Source of the DNA: JANQMY01 sp965227095
Lineage (GTDB): Bacteria; Pseudomonadota; Alphaproteobacteria; JANQMY01
Assembly: GCA_965227095.1 (NCBI GenBank)
Contig: CBDDFL010000002.1
Span: 310,001 to 374,000, forward strand
Length of the DNA: 64,000 nt
Direction of reading: 5' to 3'
Under the pieces are notes generated by a model. The model was not told the DNA's origin and made no database searches. It saw only the letters and a list, made by a program, of their open reading frames with translations. Each line of letters starts with the position of its first letter. Position 1 is the first letter of the stretch. Both the position numbers and the translations under genes were made by a program. Shown here in pieces: positions 26,187 to 34,533 of this stretch.

Positions 26187-26948
26187 ATGGATTTTTCTGA
26201 CCCAAAACAAGTTGCGGTATTCTTCGACATCCACGCCGACTTGCCGCGGCAAGGGCCCGGCAATCTGGCCTGTGCAAAACAAGCGCTCGAAATTGTTGGC
26301 GACTTACCGGCCGCGCCGCGTGTGCTGGATGTGGGCTGCGGCCCTGGGCAGCAAACGCTTTATCTGGCGGATCTGCTGCCGACCGCCAAAATTACCGCCA
26401 TCGATTTCTATCCCGTCTTTATTGATGACCTGAAACAACGGGCGATCAACGCCGGTGTCGCCGACCGGATTGACGCGCGCGTGGGCGACATGACGGCGCT
26501 GGACGTGGCGCCCGGCAGTATCGATCTTATCTGGTGCGAAGGGGCCGCTTACATTATGGGCGTGGAAAACGCCTTGCGGGCCTGGAAACCGCTATTGGCC
26601 CCCGGTGGGAAAATGGCTTTGTCGGAAGCTGTCTGGTTGAAGGGCGACCCACCCGCACCGGTGCGCGCTTGCTGGGAAGAATACCCCGCCATGAAAGACG
26701 TTGCCTTCAACCGTCACCTTGTGGACCAATGCGGCTACACGCTGTTGGGGGACTTTGTGTTGCCTGAAGACGCCTGGTGGGACGATTATTACGGCCCGCT
26801 TGAAGACCGCGTCAAAAAGCTTGAGGCAAAATACCAGGACGACCCGGTCAGCCGCGCCGTCTGGGAAGAATGCCGCCAGGAAATCGACGTCTACCGTCAG
26901 TATTCAGACTATTACAGCTATGTGTTCCTGGTGATGGAAGCCGCCTAA
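26187..26948 (+). CDS. Class I SAM-dependent methyltransferase
   Basis: 253 aa. Motif I RVLDVGCGPGQQTLYLA near residue 48, motif II acidic end ITAIDFYP, motif III region VGDMTALDV and IDLIWCEGAAYIMG. Similar to small-molecule methyltransferases of the UbiE/type 11 set. The ribosome site is weak because the intergenic repeat abuts the start. Its stop overlaps that of the convergent MFS gene by 4 nt. Confidence 0.87.
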   Translation: MDFSDPKQVAVFFDIHADLPRQGPGNLACAKQALEIVGDLPAAPRVLDVGCGPGQQTLYLADLLPTAKITAIDFYPVFIDDLKQRAINAGVADRIDARVGDMTALDVAPGSIDLIWCEGAAYIMGVENALRAWKPLLAPGGKMALSEAVWLKGDPPAPVRACWEEYPAMKDVAFNRHLVDQCGYTLLGDFVLPEDAWWDDYYGPLEDRVKKLEAKYQDDPVSRAVWEECRQEIDVYRQYSDYYSYVFLVMEAA

Positions 26949-28729
26949 CTCCACGCTTCGGCTTTGTTAAGCGCGTCGCGGAAGTGACGCAGGCACAGGG
27001 TCATGCAAATGGCGGCCAGCGGGTAGAGCACGGCGGCCAGTCCCGCAAGTCCGTAGCGCAGGTTTGTGCCCCCGCCGAGATAATCGGAGATTAAGCCGAT
27101 CACCAGGGGGCCGAAAGCATAGGACAGCAGGTTCACAAAGATCAGATAGAACGACACCATTTGCGCGCGCAGTTCATTGGGGGCAATGGCCTGCAGGGCG
27201 GTCACCGCCATGCCCGCGGGCATGGCCATGGCGAAGGTGATGGGCGCCAGCAATACCAGCGCCAGCCACGCATAGGGCACCAAGAGCATTGTGGTCGCCA
27301 GCGGCAATAAGCCGATCGCGGCGATTCGGATCACCCGCAAAATCGCATCGGGGACGTTTCGGTTCATTTGATAGCTGGCGAACCAACCGGCAAAGATGCT
27401 GCCCGCAATACCGAACACAAAGGCAATTAGCCCGTAGGTGATGCCGGCATCTGCCTTGGACATGCCGTGCACCCGCACCAGAAACTCAATCATCCAGGTG
27501 AGGAGCCCCCAGCCGATGGTCGACAGACACAAAATGCCCCCGAAATGGAGAATGAAGAAATATCGGCGTTCGGCCATGAAAGAAAACACTTCCTTCATGG
27601 GGACGCTGCCGGATTTTCCCTTGGCGAATTCTCCCGAAATGCCAAGACGTTTTGGTTCGTAGATTGTTGCCAGAATCAACGCGATCAACAGACCGGGTAA
27701 TCCCACGACGATGAACAAGGCCTGCCAGCTTTTAAGCTCGCCCACGACCGGAAAGGCCGCAGGGGTTTGTTCCCAAGCTTGAATCAGCGGCCCGCCCACC
27801 ATGGAGGCAAAGGCGATCCCCACAAAGGGGGCGCTGGCCATAATGCTCAGCGCAAGGGGCAGGCGATATTTCGGAAAATAGTCCGACAACATGGAATTGC
27901 TTGCCGGGCCAAGGGTTGCTTCACCCACGCCCACACCGCCGCGCAGGAAGACAAGCTGCCACAGGTTGCGCGCAAAACCGCTGGCGACGGTAATCGCGCT
28001 CCAGCTTGCAATGCCGCCCACCATGATCCATTTGCGGCTTTTGCGGTCTGCCAGGCGGCCAAAGGGCAGCGTGACCAGCGTATAGGGCACGACGAAGACG
28101 GCACCCATCAAGAAGCCCATCCACGCATCCGAAATGTTGAGATCCCGTTGTAAGGGGCCCACCATCACGCTCAAAATTTGCCGGTCGATGATGGAGAAAG
28201 TGCTGGCAAGGGTGAGGATCAGCAATACATACCAGCGATACCAGGCCGACCCCTGGCCGCCGCCCGCAGAGCTGGGCTCGTTGTCGTTAAACGCGGATAC
28301 GTCCGGGATATTGAACATTTGCCGCGTCGCGTGTGTATCGCGATAGACTTGCCATTCCGCCACCGCGCCATCGCGCACGGTCGCGCGCCAGATTGCGGGG
28401 CCCTGAAACTCTTTTTTCTTCTTACTTTTTTGACCGGCCTTCTCCAGCATCTTGCGGCCGGAGGCGGACAGGGACCCCGTCGACATGCCCACCAACAAAA
28501 TGTCATTGCCGGCGAAATGGGTTTCGAAAATGTCGATCTGATAGTTGGTGAAAAGGTTGAAATAGTTTTCCCAATTGGCGCGCATGGCATAGCGCCCTTC
28601 CGACCGTGCACCGGCCATGTCGATAAACACATGGTCGCCTGTCATCAGCTCCGTGACACCCTCGACATTGCCCTCGTTGATTTCATCGACAAAGGCTTGG
28701 GCGACGGCAATTGGGTTTCCGCTACTCAT
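26945..28729 (-). CDS. SnoaL/NTF2-like domain fused to MFS transporter
   Basis: 594 aa in one uninterrupted frame. Residues 1-140 read as a SnoaL/NTF2-like alpha+beta domain (AQAFVDEINEGNVEGVTELMTGDHVFIDMAG ... GPAIWRATVRDGAVAEWQVYRD); a Gly/Ser/Asn linker (NDNEPSSAGGGQGSA) follows; from about residue 167 a 12-helix MFS carrier of the spinster-like kind begins (FSIIDRQILSVMVGPLQRDL, LPFGRLADRKSRKW, GVGVGEATLGPASNSM). The second MFS gene at 39322 has the same carrier type without the extra domain. It lies 7 nt downstream of the amidase gene. Substrate unknown. Confidence 0.85.
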   Translation of the reverse strand: MSSGNPIAVAQAFVDEINEGNVEGVTELMTGDHVFIDMAGARSEGRYAMRANWENYFNLFTNYQIDIFETHFAGNDILLVGMSTGSLSASGRKMLEKAGQKSKKKKEFQGPAIWRATVRDGAVAEWQVYRDTHATRQMFNIPDVSAFNDNEPSSAGGGQGSAWYRWYVLLILTLASTFSIIDRQILSVMVGPLQRDLNISDAWMGFLMGAVFVVPYTLVTLPFGRLADRKSRKWIMVGGIASWSAITVASGFARNLWQLVFLRGGVGVGEATLGPASNSMLSDYFPKYRLPLALSIMASAPFVGIAFASMVGGPLIQAWEQTPAAFPVVGELKSWQALFIVVGLPGLLIALILATIYEPKRLGISGEFAKGKSGSVPMKEVFSFMAERRYFFILHFGGILCLSTIGWGLLTWMIEFLVRVHGMSKADAGITYGLIAFVFGIAGSIFAGWFASYQMNRNVPDAILRVIRIAAIGLLPLATTMLLVPYAWLALVLLAPITFAMAMPAGMAVTALQAIAPNELRAQMVSFYLIFVNLLSYAFGPLVIGLISDYLGGGTNLRYGLAGLAAVLYPLAAICMTLCLRHFRDALNKAEAWS

Positions 28730-28736
28730 ACACGCT

Positions 28737-30140
28737 TTACCAAATCTGTTCGCACAGCAGTCCGACGCGCGCCTCTATGGCTTGGGCTGCGTCCATACAC
28801 AAATCTTCCCGGTACCGCCCGCCGACGATCTGCACTCCGATGGGCAATCCGTCATCGACCAGGACTGGCGCGATGGACGACGGCAGACCGAGAAGATTGA
28901 AACTTGAAATATAGAGCAAGGCATCGAACACGCGTTTGACGGCCTCGTCGCCTTTCAAATCCTCATTGATCGGGAAGGGCGGCTGTAAAATCGCCGGGCA
29001 CAGGACGAGGGGCCGTGTGTCCAAAAACTCCATCCATTGGCGCAGCAATTTGGTGCGGTCGGCAAGGCCTTCCATGTAACTTTTCTGCTCACGGACGGTC
29101 GACATTTTGTAATAAGCACTGACAACCTGTTTCATGTCATCGCTGGCCACCTGGTCGATTAGATCGCCCATCATCACATGCATTTCGGTGAAGATCAGGT
29201 CTTGGAACAGCGCCATCACCTCTTCCATGTTTGGGGGGTCCACCTCTTCAATGGCGTAGCCTGCGTCTTCCAGATGGTGGGCGGCTTGATCGATCGCTTG
29301 TTTCACGGCGGGGTAGATCGGGCGGCCATAGCTGTTGGTGGTTTTGGCGATGCGAATGGGTTCCGCCGGCTGTGGCCCGCGTAAAGGGGCGGGCACCCAC
29401 CACGGGTCGCGCGGGTCGCCTTTCGCCATCACGTCCAGGCTCAGGCGCAGGTCGCGCACCTCACGGGCAATGGGGCCTTGCACGGACATGATTTGCATGA
29501 GCGGCGGCCGTTCCACCGGGGCCGAGGGATTGAAAGACGGCACACGGCCCAGCGTCGGCTTGATGGTCGTGACCCCATTGCAGAACGCTGGGATGCGCAA
29601 CGATCCGCCAATGTCATTGCCATGGGCCATGGCGCCGATACCGGCGGCCACACTGGCCCCGGCGCCGCCGGACGAGCCGCCGCACGTCACTTCCGCATTC
29701 CACGGATTTTTAGTCATGCCCCGCAAGGGGTTGTCCGTGAACACGCGAAATGAAAATTCCGGTGTATTCGTCCGCCCAATGATGATGGCGCCCGCTTCCT
29801 TCAGGCTTTTGGTCAGCGGGCTGTCATCGGGCGCAATCATGTCGGCAAAAGCAGGAATGCCGTTTGGCGTTGCCTGGCCCTTTACGTCCACATTTTCTTT
29901 GATGGTAATGGGCACGCCGTGCAAGGGCCCCAGCGCCACATCGGTCGCGGCCACTTGGTCCGCCTTTTTGGCCGCCTCAATCGCGTCTTCGCTGAGGTCG
30001 ACCGTTACCGCATTGAGGGCGGGGTTGGCTTCGCGCAAGCGGCCGATCGCGGCTTCCGTTGCCTCCACGCACGAAATCTCTTTCGCGCGAATGGCCGCGG
30101 CCAGATCACAGGCGCTCCATTGCCAAAGTGGTTTGGTCAT
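28737..30140 (-). CDS. Amidase signature family hydrolase
   Basis: 467 aa. Ser-cisSer-Lys triad visible: Lys81 (ITIKENVD), Ser156 (CGGSSGGAG) and nucleophile Ser180 (GNDIGGSLRIP). The family cleaves amide bonds of diverse small molecules; GatA-like folds without the GatCAB partners point to a catabolic amidase. Start ATG 30140 (MTKPLWQWSA) fits the family; the frame runs open to 30296. Middle gene of the leftward set saccharopine-DH-like / amidase / MFS. Confidence 0.9.
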   Translation of the reverse strand: MTKPLWQWSACDLAAAIRAKEISCVEATEAAIGRLREANPALNAVTVDLSEDAIEAAKKADQVAATDVALGPLHGVPITIKENVDVKGQATPNGIPAFADMIAPDDSPLTKSLKEAGAIIIGRTNTPEFSFRVFTDNPLRGMTKNPWNAEVTCGGSSGGAGASVAAGIGAMAHGNDIGGSLRIPAFCNGVTTIKPTLGRVPSFNPSAPVERPPLMQIMSVQGPIAREVRDLRLSLDVMAKGDPRDPWWVPAPLRGPQPAEPIRIAKTTNSYGRPIYPAVKQAIDQAAHHLEDAGYAIEEVDPPNMEEVMALFQDLIFTEMHVMMGDLIDQVASDDMKQVVSAYYKMSTVREQKSYMEGLADRTKLLRQWMEFLDTRPLVLCPAILQPPFPINEDLKGDEAVKRVFDALLYISSFNLLGLPSSIAPVLVDDGLPIGVQIVGGRYREDLCMDAAQAIEARVGLLCEQIW

Positions 30141-30171
30141 GTCTTTCCCCCCGTCGGCGGTGCCCGCCGCT

Positions 30172-31398
30172 TCACATGCTTTCTTCGGACAATATTTCGA
30201 AGGTGATGCCCGATGAATCCAATCGTCTTTCCAATGCGGTGCCTGTTGCCATGACAGGCGTGAGCACGCCCGCCGTTTGTGGAATTCTCCGCCCATCTTT
30301 CACCAGGCACAAGGCGGTTTCGGCCAGCATCTTCGACGTATCCCCATAGCCAGGGTCGCCGCCGCTGATCTGCGTGACCACTTCTTTGCCGCCGCCGCGC
30401 CCTAAAAAGGTGGTTTTGAACAGATTGTCACGGCGCGTTTCCGGGTCGGGTCCGGATCCGGACGGCTTCAAGGACAAAAGGTATTTTCGTGTGGCCGGAA
30501 GCTGTGCCGCCATGAATACCCCGCCTAAACCGGCAGCTCCCGCGGGCAGGAGCGGTAAATAGGTTGTCGGAATTTCAGCGTGGTGACCATAGGTGAAGTT
30601 TGGACCGTAGCGGTCATCATTGGCGGCAGAGCGCAAGACGATTTCCACATCAATGATCGGCAAGGGGATCCCCCAATAGCCGCTATTGGGGCTGCGCCGG
30701 ATCACCGGCGTGGCGGCGGAAAGCGTTCGGCTTGACCCGGCCATGAAGTTGGTGCGCGCTATGGCGCGGCGGGCCCGTAAGGGTTCCGAAAAATTCATGA
30801 AGCCGATGGCGGACGCCCAGGTGCCGCCGGATATGGAGTTCAGCGGGTTTGTGCGCCGTCCCGATTTCGATCCGAAGGAGGCGAAACTGTAGATTTCGAT
30901 GGGACCGTCAGCAGGCAGAAGATCCACGGTCAGCCGCGCGCCGAGATCCGCCGGAATGCTGTCATAGCCACAGCAATTGACGATGCGCGCGCCCGTGTCC
31001 ATGGCTTCTTCATTATAGGCGGTCATCACATCTTCGACGAAGTTCCCTTCGCCGGTCAGGTCGATATAGTCCGTGCCGTTGTCGGCGCAGGCTTCGACCA
31101 GCGGCGTGCCGTATTTGGCGTAGGGGCCAACGGTCGAAATGACGAGCCGCGTAGACCGCACCATTTCGTCCAATTCGGCGGGCAGGGTGGAATCCGCGAT
31201 GATCACATCCACCGTGGCGCCGTAATGGTCGTCGATGTCGTCTTTCAGGGCGTGCAGTTTGTCGTAATTTCGGCCGGCGATTGCCCACGAAAAGTCTTGG
31301 GTTTCTTGTCGCTTCGCCAGCTCGCGCGCGGTCAGCTCGCCCGTAAAGCCCGTCGCCCCAAACAGCACGATGTCATAGGCGCGTGGCTCCCCCGGCAT
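30172..31398 (-). CDS. Saccharopine dehydrogenase-like (trans-acting enoyl reductase type) protein
   Basis: 408 aa. N-terminal Rossmann motif DIVLFGATGFTGELTARELAKR, then ISTVGPYAKYGTPLVEACADNGTDYIDLTGE and CCGYDSIPADLGA, the pattern of saccharopine-dehydrogenase NADP-binding proteins and mycobacterial trans-acting enoyl reductases. Probably an NAD(P)-dependent reductase of a lipid or polyketide-like substrate; not determinable. First gene of its leftward transcript, divergent from arsR. Confidence 0.87.
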   Translation of the reverse strand: MPGEPRAYDIVLFGATGFTGELTARELAKRQETQDFSWAIAGRNYDKLHALKDDIDDHYGATVDVIIADSTLPAELDEMVRSTRLVISTVGPYAKYGTPLVEACADNGTDYIDLTGEGNFVEDVMTAYNEEAMDTGARIVNCCGYDSIPADLGARLTVDLLPADGPIEIYSFASFGSKSGRRTNPLNSISGGTWASAIGFMNFSEPLRARRAIARTNFMAGSSRTLSAATPVIRRSPNSGYWGIPLPIIDVEIVLRSAANDDRYGPNFTYGHHAEIPTTYLPLLPAGAAGLGGVFMAAQLPATRKYLLSLKPSGSGPDPETRRDNLFKTTFLGRGGGKEVVTQISGGDPGYGDTSKMLAETALCLVKDGRRIPQTAGVLTPVMATGTALERRLDSSGITFEILSEESM

Positions 31399-31484
31399 AT
31401 TGTGTCCTCATTGTTTCAAATCCTGTCCACTTAGCTTACCGCGTTCCGAAGAAATAGCAGCGGTTTTGTGGGTCAAAATAGCGG

Positions 31485-31523
31485 TTGACTTTGGTAAATA
31501 TATCGATATATCCAGATATATGG
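31485..31523 (+). promoter_or_regulatory. arsR promoter with overlapping ArsR-type operator
   Basis: TTGACT at 31485-31490, then a perfect 14-bp palindrome ATATATCGATATAT (31498-31511) followed at once by CCAGATATATGG. With a 16-nt spacer the -10 (TATATC, 31507-31512) lies inside the palindrome, so bound repressor would block polymerase. AT-rich ATA/TAT dyads are what ArsR-SmtB repressors bind, implying autoregulation. Confidence 0.65.
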
Positions 31524-31531
31524 AAAAGAAT

Positions 31532-31852
31532 ATGGCTTTGGAGGCGCTATCCGCGCTTTCGCAAGAAACACGATTGGACGTTTTTCGCTTACTGGTGAAG
31601 GCGGGGCGCGGTGGGCTTTCCGCCGGCGATATCTCCAAAACACTTGAGGTTCGGCAGAACACCATGTCGACCAATTTGGCGATTCTGACCCGCGCCGGAT
31701 TGCTCAAAAGCGTCCGGGAAGGGCGCTCCGTTCGGTACATGGCGGATTTCGACGGCATGCGCAGTCTGCTGTCGTTTTTGATGGAAGATTGCTGCGGCGG
31801 CAGTCCCGACGCCTGTGGACCCATGCTGGACGAAATTGTCTGCGCCGTCTGA
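31532..31852 (+). CDS. arsR: ArsR family transcriptional repressor
   Basis: 106 aa winged-helix protein: ALSALSQETRLDVFRLLVKAG, recognition region SKTLEVRQNTMSTNLAILTRAGLLKSVREGRSVRY. Sensor candidates are C-terminal cysteines Cys87, Cys88, Cys95 and Cys104, like arsenic sensors that bind As(III) near the C-terminus instead of in helix 3. ATG 31532 with GGAAAAGA is preferred; ATG 31520 is possible. Heads the arsR-aquaporin-TauD run. Confidence 0.87.
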   Translation: MALEALSALSQETRLDVFRLLVKAGRGGLSAGDISKTLEVRQNTMSTNLAILTRAGLLKSVREGRSVRYMADFDGMRSLLSFLMEDCCGGSPDACGPMLDEIVCAV

Positions 31853-31870
31853 CACAGTGAGGAGGATAAA

Positions 31871-32584
31871 GTGCTTGATCGCAAATTAGGCGCGGAATGT
31901 GTCGGTACCGCCTTGCTGCTGGCAACGGTTGTGGGGTCCGGCATCATGGGCGAGAGCCTGGCCGGCGGGAATGTGGCGGTGGCGTTGCTCGCCAATACCA
32001 TTGCCACAGGCGCCATCCTCTATGTGTTGATCACCATGCTGGGGCCCCTTTCCGGGGCACATTTCAATCCCGCCGTGACATTTGTCTTTATGCTGAAGAA
32101 AGATCTGCCGTTGGGAATGGCGGCGGCTTACATTCTGGCGCAAGTGTTGGGCGGCATTTTGGGCACGTGGAGTGCGCATCTCATGTTTGACGAGCCGCTG
32201 TTGCAATTGTCTGAAAAAATGCGCACTGGCCCTAGCCAATGGTTTTCGGAAAGCGTTGCGACCTTTGGATTGGTCTTCGTTATTTTGGCGACCTTGCGGG
32301 CGCGGGCTGACGCGGTGGCGGCAGCGGTTGGCCTCTATATCACGGCGGCTTATTGGTTCACCGCGTCCACCTCGTTCGCCAATCCGGCGGTGACCATTGC
32401 GCGCTCGCTAACCGATACGTTTTCGGGCATCCGCCCGCTGGACATGCCGTTGTTTATTGCCGCCCAAATTGTGGGGGCGTTTGTGGCGTTCCTACTGTGC
32501 CGATGGCTGTTGGCCACTGAAAAAGAAATACAAATAGCGCGCGGCACGTCAGACGCGAAAGGAAGCGCCCATGAATTTGTTTGA
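31871..32584 (+). CDS. aqpS: Aquaporin family channel (AqpS-like)
   Basis: 237 aa with six helices and both NPA half-helix motifs intact (HFNPAVT at residues 65-71 and FANPAVT at 169-175). GTG start with AGGAGG 8 nt upstream. Placement directly after arsR matches the arsR-aqpS arrangement of Sinorhizobium, where the channel lets arsenite leave down its gradient. No arsC, arsH or acr3 follows here. Confidence 0.87.
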   Translation: MLDRKLGAECVGTALLLATVVGSGIMGESLAGGNVAVALLANTIATGAILYVLITMLGPLSGAHFNPAVTFVFMLKKDLPLGMAAAYILAQVLGGILGTWSAHLMFDEPLLQLSEKMRTGPSQWFSESVATFGLVFVILATLRARADAVAAAVGLYITAAYWFTASTSFANPAVTIARSLTDTFSGIRPLDMPLFIAAQIVGAFVAFLLCRWLLATEKEIQIARGTSDAKGSAHEFV

Positions 32585-33551
32585 GTCAGAGGCGGATTGG
32601 GTCGGCGCGGAATTGCAGCAGACGCCGGACAAATGGCTGATAACGCTCGACCGGCAGGATATTGCCGAATTGGATGAGGCGATCCGCACCTTAGAGCGTC
32701 TCGACAAACCCATAACGGAGATCGGCCAATCGGATTTCCCTCTCACGCGACTCATGCCGAAGATAGAGCACTGGCTCGACAGGTTGCGGTCGGGCATTGG
32801 GGTGGTGTTGGTGCGCGGTTTTCCAGTGGAGTCGTACACAAAAGACCAAGCAGCCCTTGCCTATTGGATCATTGGCCAGCATATGGGCGCGCCCGCGTCT
32901 CAAAACACTGACGGGGACATGCTGGGCCATGTGCGCGATACAGGCGCTGATCCTGCCGACCACAATGTGCGGCTCTACAAGACGAAAGTGGATCTCAGCT
33001 TTCATACGGATGGGGCGGACCTGATTGGTCTTATGTGTTTGCGGGCCGGAAAGTCCGGCGGCGAAAGCCGTATTGTTTCGTCCGTCCACGTCTTTAATGA
33101 GGTGGTGCGGCGGCGGCCGGATCTCGCACCCTTATTGTTGAAGCCGTTTCATCATCACGCCCATGGGCAATTCGGCGAGGACATGAAAACCTTCGAGATG
33201 CCCATCGTCACCGTGGACGGACCGGTTTTCCGCATGTTCCTGTTGCTTTGGTATATCCGAAATGCCGCACAAGATTTTCCCGATATTGCGGGGCTGTCGC
33301 CGGAACAGGTCGACCTACTCGACCTGGTGGAAACAATTACGCAAGAACGCGGCGTGGCGCTGGACATGTCCTTCCAACCCGGTGACATGCAGTTTCTCAA
33401 GAACAGTGTGATTTTGCACGGCCGCAGCGAATATGAAGACTGGGACGAACCGGAGCGCAAGCGCCATTTGTTACGGCTTTGGCTGAACCGGCCCGACTTC
33501 TATGATGGCGACATGATTTTGCGCGGGGGCGTCGCGAAGCGCGTTGACTAG
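32571..33551 (+). CDS. TauD/TfdA family Fe(II)/2-oxoglutarate dioxygenase
   Basis: 326 aa. Jelly-roll dioxygenase with facial triad His145-x-Asp147 (FHTDGAD) and distal His283 (ILHGRSEYED), plus the 2-oxoglutarate-binding Arg in KRHLLRLWLN. It overlaps the aquaporin gene by 14 nt, so it is probably co-transcribed with arsR and aqpS; an arsenic link is inferred only from context. Substrate unknown. Shares a CTAG stop overlap with the convergent CmcJ-like gene. Confidence 0.87.
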   Translation: MNLFESEADWVGAELQQTPDKWLITLDRQDIAELDEAIRTLERLDKPITEIGQSDFPLTRLMPKIEHWLDRLRSGIGVVLVRGFPVESYTKDQAALAYWIIGQHMGAPASQNTDGDMLGHVRDTGADPADHNVRLYKTKVDLSFHTDGADLIGLMCLRAGKSGGESRIVSSVHVFNEVVRRRPDLAPLLLKPFHHHAHGQFGEDMKTFEMPIVTVDGPVFRMFLLLWYIRNAAQDFPDIAGLSPEQVDLLDLVETITQERGVALDMSFQPGDMQFLKNSVILHGRSEYEDWDEPERKRHLLRLWLNRPDFYDGDMILRGGVAKRVD

Positions 33552-34519
33552 TACACCACCAGGCAGCGCACTTCGATGCTCCAGCGGTCGGGGGCGCCGT
33601 CCGGCGTGTTGGGGTCTTCGAAGGCGGAATGGAAGCTGAAACTGCACGGGGCGGCCGGTTCGCTGGCATCGCTCCGCGCGCCGTTGGACGCGGCTAAGGG
33701 GCCGGCGCTGTCCCATTGTTTGATCAAGATGGCTTCGTCCCGCGTCACTTGCGGAAAATAAGACCATTGATGGCGGTCCACCTGTTTCGCGAAATAGTTT
33801 TCGCCGATACGGTCCGCATAATGAATTTCGAAGACCGCCAAGTCTGCGGGTTCCACGCTTTGGCCATCGCAGAAGGCCATGGGATGGGTGGCCACCGGTT
33901 CCGGGGCGATGTTGCGCCACACATTGATGATCGCGAAGCGGCCGTCTTTCGAGAGCGCACGGTGCGCGGTGGCCGTATCCACCAAACTGGCGCCGTCCGC
34001 CAGCATAAATTTATAAGTGTCGTTGATCGCCGGCGGTTGGGTGAGATCGCGCAACCGTTGCGGCGCGCTGGTTAGCGTATAGTCGCCATGCACCACATGG
34101 GCCGGGCCTTGAACCTCTTGGCCGCCGTCGATTTGTTTCTTGCTTTTCTTGCCGGCGGCGGAGCGCACATTGTGATCAAAGGCATAGGCGCGGGCGCCGG
34201 TGGCGGCTTCCACCGCCGCCACACAGTGGGGGTAATAGTCCCGCACAACCGTTTCGTGATTGAGGAAATCCAGGTCGGCATTCGCCAACGGGGAAGAAAT
34301 TAATTCAAAGCCATTGCGGGCAACGGTGGGGGCCTCGCCAGTGGCCAAGGCGCGCGCATCGGCAATCGGCATTGTGTGGGATGCAATGCGCACCCCTTTT
34401 TCGCCGCTGTCACTGCCTTGCGTGTTCCGGCGGATCAATACCTCGCCGTTCCGGAACAGCGATGACGACACCTCCGGTGCCAGGTAGTTGAGTTTGCCAT
34501 GGGTATTGAGCGCGGGCAC
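33548..34519 (-). CDS. CmcJ/NvfI family oxidoreductase-like protein
   Basis: 323 aa. Motifs FDHNVRSA, VHGDYTLTSAPQRLRDL, FAIINVWRN (iron/cosubstrate region in relatives), HQWSYFPQVTRDEAILIKQWDS and the ending DRWSIEVRCLVVY are those of the CmcJ/NvfI and GA4-desaturase-like family, double-stranded beta-helix proteins associated with hydroxylation or methoxylation. Lies 14 nt downstream of the D-aminoacylase-like gene on the same strand. Confidence 0.8.
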   Translation of the reverse strand: MPALNTHGKLNYLAPEVSSSLFRNGEVLIRRNTQGSDSGEKGVRIASHTMPIADARALATGEAPTVARNGFELISSPLANADLDFLNHETVVRDYYPHCVAAVEAATGARAYAFDHNVRSAAGKKSKKQIDGGQEVQGPAHVVHGDYTLTSAPQRLRDLTQPPAINDTYKFMLADGASLVDTATAHRALSKDGRFAIINVWRNIAPEPVATHPMAFCDGQSVEPADLAVFEIHYADRIGENYFAKQVDRHQWSYFPQVTRDEAILIKQWDSAGPLAASNGARSDASEPAAPCSFSFHSAFEDPNTPDGAPDRWSIEVRCLVVY

Positions 34520-34533
34520 GTGCAGCCCCCGTC

